Positions 33,548-37,826 of a stretch of DNA of 37,826 nt are shown piece after piece (position 1 is the first letter of the stretch; each line of letters begins with the position of its first letter). A program made the translations under genes and the position numbers. The DNA lies in the NCBI GenBank assembly GCA_020441995.1, contig JAGRLC010000073.1:7777-45602 (forward strand). Reading direction: 5' to 3'. Source of the stretch: Rhodobiaceae bacterium. GTDB taxonomy: Bacteria > Pseudomonadota > Alphaproteobacteria > Rhizobiales > Tepidamorphaceae. The notes below the pieces were generated by a model. It worked only from the letters and a program-made list of their open reading frames with translations. It was not told where the DNA came from and did not search any database.

Positions 33548-35308
33548 ATGTCTGCAGCAGTGCCCAGCACGGAACCCACTCAGTCGGTGGACAATCTCAC
33601 CGACGGTTTCCATCTGCTCATCGACGCGCTGAAGATCAACGGCGTTAAGACGATCTACAACGTTCCCGGTATTCCGATCACGGATCTGGGCCGCTATGCG
33701 CAGGCGCAGGGCTTGCGCGTTCTGTCGTTCCGTCACGAGCAGCACGCCGGCTATGCCGCCGCCGCCGCGGGCTTCCTCACCAAGAAGCCGGGCATCTGCA
33801 TGACGGTTTCGGCGCCGGGCTTCCTCAACGGCCTGACCGCGCTGGCCCATGCCACCACCAACTGCTGGCCGATGATCCTGATCTCCGGCTCTTCCGAGCG
33901 TGAGATCGTCGATCTGCAGCGCGGTGACTACGAGGAGATGGATCAGTTGGCCATCGCCCGTCCGCATTGCAAGGCGGCCTACCGTATCCTGCACGCCGAG
34001 GACATCGGTCTGGGTGTTGCCCGCGCCATCCGCGCCGCGCTGACCGGGCGTCCGGGCGGTGTCTACCTCGACATTCCCGGCCAGCTTCTCGGCCAGGTGA
34101 TGGACGCGGTCGAGGGCCAGAAGTCACTCATCGAGGTTGTCGATCCCAATCCGGCGAGCGTTCCGTCTCCCGAAGCCATCTCGCGCGCCGTGGACGTTCT
34201 GAAGTCAGCCAAGAAGCCGCTCATCATTCTCGGCAAGGGCGCCGCCTACGCGCAGGCTGACGACAAGGTCCGTGAGTTGGTCGAGACCCTCGGCTTCCCG
34301 TACCTGCCGATGTCGATGGCCAAGGGCCTTCTGCCGGATACCCATCCGCAGTGCGCTTCCGCCGCCCGTTCGCTGGTGCTGAAGGAAAGCGATTGCGTCT
34401 TCCTGATCGGCGCCCGCCTCAACTGGCTCCTGCAGCACGGCCAGGGCAAGTCCTGGGGTGAGAAGGGATCCAAGAAGTTCGTCCAGATCGACATCGAGCC
34501 GACCGAGATGGACTCCAACCAGAAGATTTCCGCGCCGCTGATCGGCGATATCGAATCCTGCGCCACGGCGCTGCTCGACGCGATCGGTTCCAACTGGCAG
34601 AAACCGCCGGAGGAGTGGACCGGCGCGGTTAGCTCCAAGGTCAAGGCGAACGTCGAGAAAATGGCGCCGCGCCTGCGCAACAACAATTCGCCCATGGACT
34701 ACCAGGGTTCGCTCGGCGTGATGAAGGAACTCATCGCCCAGAACCCCGATGTCGTGCTGGTCAACGAAGGCGCCAACGCGCTCGACCAGGCTCGCTCGAT
34801 CATCGACATCCACAAGCCCCGCAAGCGTCTCGACGTCGGCACCTGGGGCATCATGGGCATCGGCATGGGCTCCGCTGTCGCGGCCGCGGTCGAAACCGGC
34901 AACCAGGTTCTGGCCATCGAGGGCGACAGCGCCTTCGGCTTCTGCGGCATGGAGGTCGAGACGATCTGCCGCTACAACCTGCCGGTCTGCATCGTGATCA
35001 TGAACAACAACGGCATCTACCGCGGCGACGGCACCAACTGGTCCGGCGGCGAGGACCCCTCGACCACCGTTTTCGTCAAGGGCGCGCGTTACGACCTGAT
35101 GATGCAGGCCTTCGGTGGTGAAGGCGTGACCGTCAACAACCCCGATGAGCTGCGTCAGGCAATCCAGGCTGCTTTCGACAGCCGCAAGCCCACGCTGATC
35201 AATGCCGTTATCGCCGAAGACGCCGGCAAGGAAAGCGGCAACATCGGCAATCTCAACCCCTCTTCGGTGGTGGCGCAGGCGCGCTATCCGCAAGCGAAGA
35301 AAATCTAA
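33548..35308 (+). CDS. oxc: Oxalyl-CoA decarboxylase
   Basis: A 586-residue thiamine-diphosphate enzyme that converts oxalyl-CoA to formyl-CoA and CO2. It matches the Oxalobacter enzyme closely throughout: the ThDP-activating Glu64 lies in FRHEQHAGYAA, SAPGFLNG and GSSEREIVDLQ follow, and the ThDP/Mg motif begins GDSAFGF and ends in MNNNGIYRG. GGAGG lies 11 bases before ATG 33548. It lies between the GntR gene and frc, 21 bases from the latter, and is surely cotranscribed with it. 2-hydroxyacyl-CoA lyases are the nearest alternative family, but the residue pattern favours true Oxc. Confidence 0.95.
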   Translation: MSAAVPSTEPTQSVDNLTDGFHLLIDALKINGVKTIYNVPGIPITDLGRYAQAQGLRVLSFRHEQHAGYAAAAAGFLTKKPGICMTVSAPGFLNGLTALAHATTNCWPMILISGSSEREIVDLQRGDYEEMDQLAIARPHCKAAYRILHAEDIGLGVARAIRAALTGRPGGVYLDIPGQLLGQVMDAVEGQKSLIEVVDPNPASVPSPEAISRAVDVLKSAKKPLIILGKGAAYAQADDKVRELVETLGFPYLPMSMAKGLLPDTHPQCASAARSLVLKESDCVFLIGARLNWLLQHGQGKSWGEKGSKKFVQIDIEPTEMDSNQKISAPLIGDIESCATALLDAIGSNWQKPPEEWTGAVSSKVKANVEKMAPRLRNNNSPMDYQGSLGVMKELIAQNPDVVLVNEGANALDQARSIIDIHKPRKRLDVGTWGIMGIGMGSAVAAAVETGNQVLAIEGDSAFGFCGMEVETICRYNLPVCIVIMNNNGIYRGDGTNWSGGEDPSTTVFVKGARYDLMMQAFGGEGVTVNNPDELRQAIQAAFDSRKPTLINAVIAEDAGKESGNIGNLNPSSVVAQARYPQAKKI

Positions 35309-35329
35309 TTCGGTTCTGGAGGCAAAGTT

Positions 35330-36604
35330 ATGAAAGCTCTTGAAGGCGTGAAGGTTCTCGACTTCACACACGTTCAGTCAGGACCGACCTGCACCCAGCT
35401 TCTGGCCTGGTTCGGCGCCGACGTTATCAAGGTCGAGCGTCCCGGCGTTGGCGATGCGACGCGCAAGCAGCTCGTCGACGTGCCCGGTGCGGACAGCCTG
35501 TATTTCACCATGCTGAACCACAACAAGCGCTCCATCGAGATCAACTCGAAGGACCCCGCCGGCAAGGAAGTGCTGACCAAGCTGATCGAAACCTGCGACG
35601 TCATGGTGGAGAACTTCGCTCCCGGCGCGCTCGATCGCATGGGCTTCTCCTGGGAGAACATCCAGAAGATCAACCCGCGCATCATCCTGGCTTCGGTGAA
35701 GGGTTTCGGCCCCGGCAAGTACGAGGACTGCAAGGTCTACGAGAACGTCGCGCAGTGCGCCGGCGGCTCGGCTTCGACCACCGGCTTCCTCGACGGCCCG
35801 CCGCTCGTGACCGGCGCCCAGATCGGCGATTCCGGCACCGGCCTCCACCTCTGCCTTGGTATCGTTACCGCGCTTTACCAGCGTGAGAAGTCCGGCCGTG
35901 GCCAGAAGGTGCTCGCACCGATGCAGGATGGCGTTCTCAACCTGTGCCGCGTCAAGCTGCGCGACCAGCAGCGCCTCGCGGCCGGTCCGCTGACCGAGTA
36001 CTCGCAGTTCGGCGAAGGTATCCCCTTCGGTGAGGCGACCCCGCGCGCGGGCAACGACTCCGGTGGCGGTCAGCCCGGCCGCATCCTGAAGTGCAAGGGC
36101 TGGGAAACCGATCCCAACGCCTACACCTACTTCATCACCCAGGCGGCGGTCTGGGAGAAGGTCTGCGACGTCATCGGCGAGCCGGACTGGAAGACCGACC
36201 CCGAGTACGCGACGCCGAAGGCGCGCCTGCCGAAGCTCAACGCGATCTTCGCGCGCATCGAAGAGTGGACGATGACCAAGACCAAGTTCGAGGTCATGGA
36301 CATCTGCAACCCGCTCGATATTCCGGTGGGCCCGATCCTCTCCATGAAGGAAATCATGGAAGACGAGGGCCTGCAGAAGACCGGAACGATCGTCAAGGTC
36401 GATCACCCCGAGCGCGGCGCCTATTACTCCGTCGGCTGCCCGATCAAGCTGTCCGACAGCCCGGTTGATGTGAAGCGTTCGCCGTTGCTTGGCGAGCACA
36501 CCGAGGAAATCCTCAGCAGCGTTCTTGGCTACCAGGGCGACGATCTGCAGCGGCTGACCGAGTCCGGCGCGTTCGGCGACCTGCGTAAGGAAGCGGCTGA
36601 GTAA
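35330..36604 (+). CDS. frc: Formyl-CoA:oxalate CoA-transferase
   Basis: A 424-residue class III CoA transferase that moves CoA from formyl-CoA to oxalate, giving formate and oxalyl-CoA for Oxc. Catalytic Asp167 lies in IGDSGTG, matching Asp169 of the Oxalobacter enzyme, and the flexible glycine loop reads SGGGQPG near residue 245. Family blocks [29 protein letters not shown] and LKCKGWETD are present. Oxc and Frc together form the complete oxalate cycle. GGAGG precedes ATG 35330. A hairpin after the stop separates it from the formyltransferase gene. Confidence 0.95.
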   Translation: MKALEGVKVLDFTHVQSGPTCTQLLAWFGADVIKVERPGVGDATRKQLVDVPGADSLYFTMLNHNKRSIEINSKDPAGKEVLTKLIETCDVMVENFAPGALDRMGFSWENIQKINPRIILASVKGFGPGKYEDCKVYENVAQCAGGSASTTGFLDGPPLVTGAQIGDSGTGLHLCLGIVTALYQREKSGRGQKVLAPMQDGVLNLCRVKLRDQQRLAAGPLTEYSQFGEGIPFGEATPRAGNDSGGGQPGRILKCKGWETDPNAYTYFITQAAVWEKVCDVIGEPDWKTDPEYATPKARLPKLNAIFARIEEWTMTKTKFEVMDICNPLDIPVGPILSMKEIMEDEGLQKTGTIVKVDHPERGAYYSVGCPIKLSDSPVDVKRSPLLGEHTEEILSSVLGYQGDDLQRLTESGAFGDLRKEAAE

Positions 36605-36626
36605 CACGGAATAGAAATTGAATTTC

Positions 36627-36657
36627 CGGGCGGGCCCGCGTCAGAACGGGCCGCCCG
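36627..36657 (+). terminator. Intercistronic hairpin between frc and the formyltransferase gene
   Basis: CGGGCGGGCCCG pairs with CGGGCCGCCCG with one bulged G and an 8-base loop. It begins 22 bases after the frc stop and ends 15 bases before the next ATG. With no T-run it is probably a partial terminator or an mRNA-stability element inside the operon. Confidence 0.5.
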
Positions 36658-36672
36658 TCAGGGGAGAGCGAT

Positions 36673-37590
36673 ATGCGTTTGATTGTTATGGGGCAGCAGG
36701 CCTTCGGTAAGGACGTGCTTGCAAAACTTCTGGACACCGGCACCGATGAGGTTGTCGCGGTCTATTGCGAGCCGGACAAGGAAGGCAAACCTATTGACCC
36801 GATCAAGGAATTCGCGCTTGAGAAGGGGCTGCCCGTAGAGCAGCCGGCGAATTTCGATGCTGAGGAAACGCTGGAGACGCTGAAAGGCTACAACGCCGAC
36901 CTGATGGTCATGGCCTTCGTCAATGTCTTCGTTCCCGAGGCCGCGCGCGATACGCCGACCCACGGTTCAATCTGCTTCCATCCTTCGCTGCTGCCGCTGC
37001 ACCGCGGACCTTCCGCGGTCAACTGGCCGATCATCATGGGCTCCAAGAAGTCCGGCTTTTCATGGTTCTACCCCTCCGACGGTCTCGACGAGGGCGACAG
37101 CCTGATGCAGTGGGAATGCGAGATCGGCCCCGACGACACGGTCATCGATCTCTACTTCAAGAAGATCTACCCCGTTGCCGTCGACAGCGTGCTTGAGGTT
37201 GTCGACCTCTACCGCAAGGGTAATCCGCCACGCATCGTCGCCAACGAGGACGAAGCGACCTACGAGCGCCGTTGCACGACCAAGCATTCACGCATCGACT
37301 GGAACAAGCCGGTGCAGCAGGTTTACGACCTGATCCGCGGCACAAACCCCTCTCCAGGCGCATGGACGACGTTCAATGGCGAGACCATTGGTGTCTTCGA
37401 CTGTGCGCTTGTGCCCGGTGACGGTATCTCCAGCCGCGTCCGCGAAATCACCGACGAAGGCTTCGCCGTGCAGTGCATCGGCGGCCGCGTCCTGGTGAAG
37501 CGCGTGCGTCCCAAGGATGGCGGCAAGGTTGGAGCCGCCGAATGGGCCGCCAGCGTCGGCCTGAAAGCCGGCGACGAGTTCGGCGTCTGA
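36673..37590 (+). CDS. Formyltransferase family protein like the hydrolase domain of 10-formyl-THF dehydrogenase
   Basis: A 305-residue protein with a formyl_trans_N domain (1-200) and a formyl_trans_C domain (205-305). It resembles the N-terminal hydrolase domain of vertebrate ALDH1L1 more than Fmt: [15 protein letters not shown] with His103 and DGLDEGD with Asp139 match the catalytic His106 and Asp142. The position held by Asn in Fmt and Ile in ALDH1L1 is Cys101 here. No aldehyde dehydrogenase domain follows. Known relatives split 10-formyl-THF to formate and THF, which would oppose the adjacent formate-THF ligase. Formyl transfer involving formyl-CoA is a possible alternative. GGGGAGAG precedes ATG 36673. 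Confidence 0.85.
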   Translation: MRLIVMGQQAFGKDVLAKLLDTGTDEVVAVYCEPDKEGKPIDPIKEFALEKGLPVEQPANFDAEETLETLKGYNADLMVMAFVNVFVPEAARDTPTHGSICFHPSLLPLHRGPSAVNWPIIMGSKKSGFSWFYPSDGLDEGDSLMQWECEIGPDDTVIDLYFKKIYPVAVDSVLEVVDLYRKGNPPRIVANEDEATYERRCTTKHSRIDWNKPVQQVYDLIRGTNPSPGAWTTFNGETIGVFDCALVPGDGISSRVREITDEGFAVQCIGGRVLVKRVRPKDGGKVGAAEWAASVGLKAGDEFGV

Positions 37591-37621
37591 GGCCAGTGAA
37601 TACAATTCGGAGAATAGACTG

Positions 37622-37826
37622 ATGTCCGATATCGAAATTGCCCGCGCAGCAAACAAGAAGCCGATCCAGGAGATCGGCGCAAAGCTCGACATTCCCTCCG
37701 AGCACCTGCTGCCCTTCGGCCATGACAAGGCCAAGGTGTCGGCCGACTTCATCAAGTCGGTGTCGGGCAACAAGAACGGCCATCTCGTTCTGGTGACCGC
37801 GATCAACCCGACACCGGCCGGCGAAG
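37622..37826 (+). CDS. fhs: Formate-tetrahydrofolate ligase, 5' part only
   Basis: The first 68 residues of formate-THF ligase, which makes 10-formyl-THF from formate, THF and ATP. The segment [14 protein letters not shown] is the family signature that leads into the GKTT nucleotide loop, which lies just beyond the window. GGAG lies about 10 bases before ATG 37622. The gene begins 31 bases after the formyltransferase stop and belongs to the oxc-frc operon, so formate from oxalate can enter folate one-carbon metabolism. The rest (family length about 560) is outside the window. Confidence 0.95.
   Translation, partial: MSDIEIARAANKKPIQEIGAKLDIPSEHLLPFGHDKAKVSADFIKSVSGNKNGHLVLVTAINPTPAGE

Overview
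The window is high-GC, gene-dense DNA from an alphaproteobacterium, most likely a marine member of the Hyphomicrobiales (Rhizobiales). The taxonomic call is an inference. It rests on the left 15 kb, whose order (cytochrome c maturation ccmF/ccmH, DegP protease, OmpR-type regulator, sensor kinase, glnE, PAS kinase, pepN) follows the cycKL-degP-regulator-kinase-glnE layout known in rhizobia, and on a cupin that looks like the DMSP lyase DddL, a mostly marine enzyme. No rRNA, tRNA, insertion sequence, phage gene or CRISPR array was seen.

Layout. (1) 1-15067, conserved backbone: end of ccmF, ccmH, an alpha/beta-hydrolase-OsmC fusion, degP, a two-component pair coupled to glnE, and, on the minus strand, a PAS histidine kinase and pepN. 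(2) 15307-21305, mixed accessory genes: a DHDPS-family protein that lacks the usual active-site residues, a class I glutamine amidotransferase, a divergent PepSY/cytochrome b561/two-component module, and an alpha/beta hydrolase. (3) 21490-26641, a branched-chain-amino-acid-type (HAAT) ABC transporter with a LysE-type exporter gene inside the operon. (4) 26666-31520, minus-strand metabolic genes: a DddL-like cupin lyase, a PIG3-type medium-chain reductase, a diverged SucC/SucD-like ADP-forming acyl-CoA ligase pair, and an isochorismatase-family hydrolase. (5) 31666-37826, plus strand: a glycerate/hydroxypyruvate-type dehydrogenase, a GntR/FCD regulator, oxalyl-CoA decarboxylase (oxc), formyl-CoA transferase (frc), a formyltransferase like the hydrolase domain of 10-formyl-THF dehydrogenase, and the start of formate-THF ligase (fhs).

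How the genes may work together. Oxc and Frc should turn oxalate into CO2 and formate through oxalyl-CoA and formyl-CoA. Fhs then loads formate onto tetrahydrofolate, and the formyltransferase between them handles a one-carbon formyl group in a way that is not yet clear. The palindrome TGGTATACCA occurs at the isochorismatase/hydroxyacid-dehydrogenase divergent promoter and at the GntR promoter. A one-mismatch copy lies upstream of the SucC/SucD-like pair. This suggests one GntR regulon that joins oxalate/glyoxylate/C1 genes to the unusual acyl-CoA ligase. The neighbouring reductase-DddL pair resembles the acuI-dddL arrangement, so an alternative reading is a DMSP-to-acrylate-to-propionyl-CoA route. 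Both readings are inferences.
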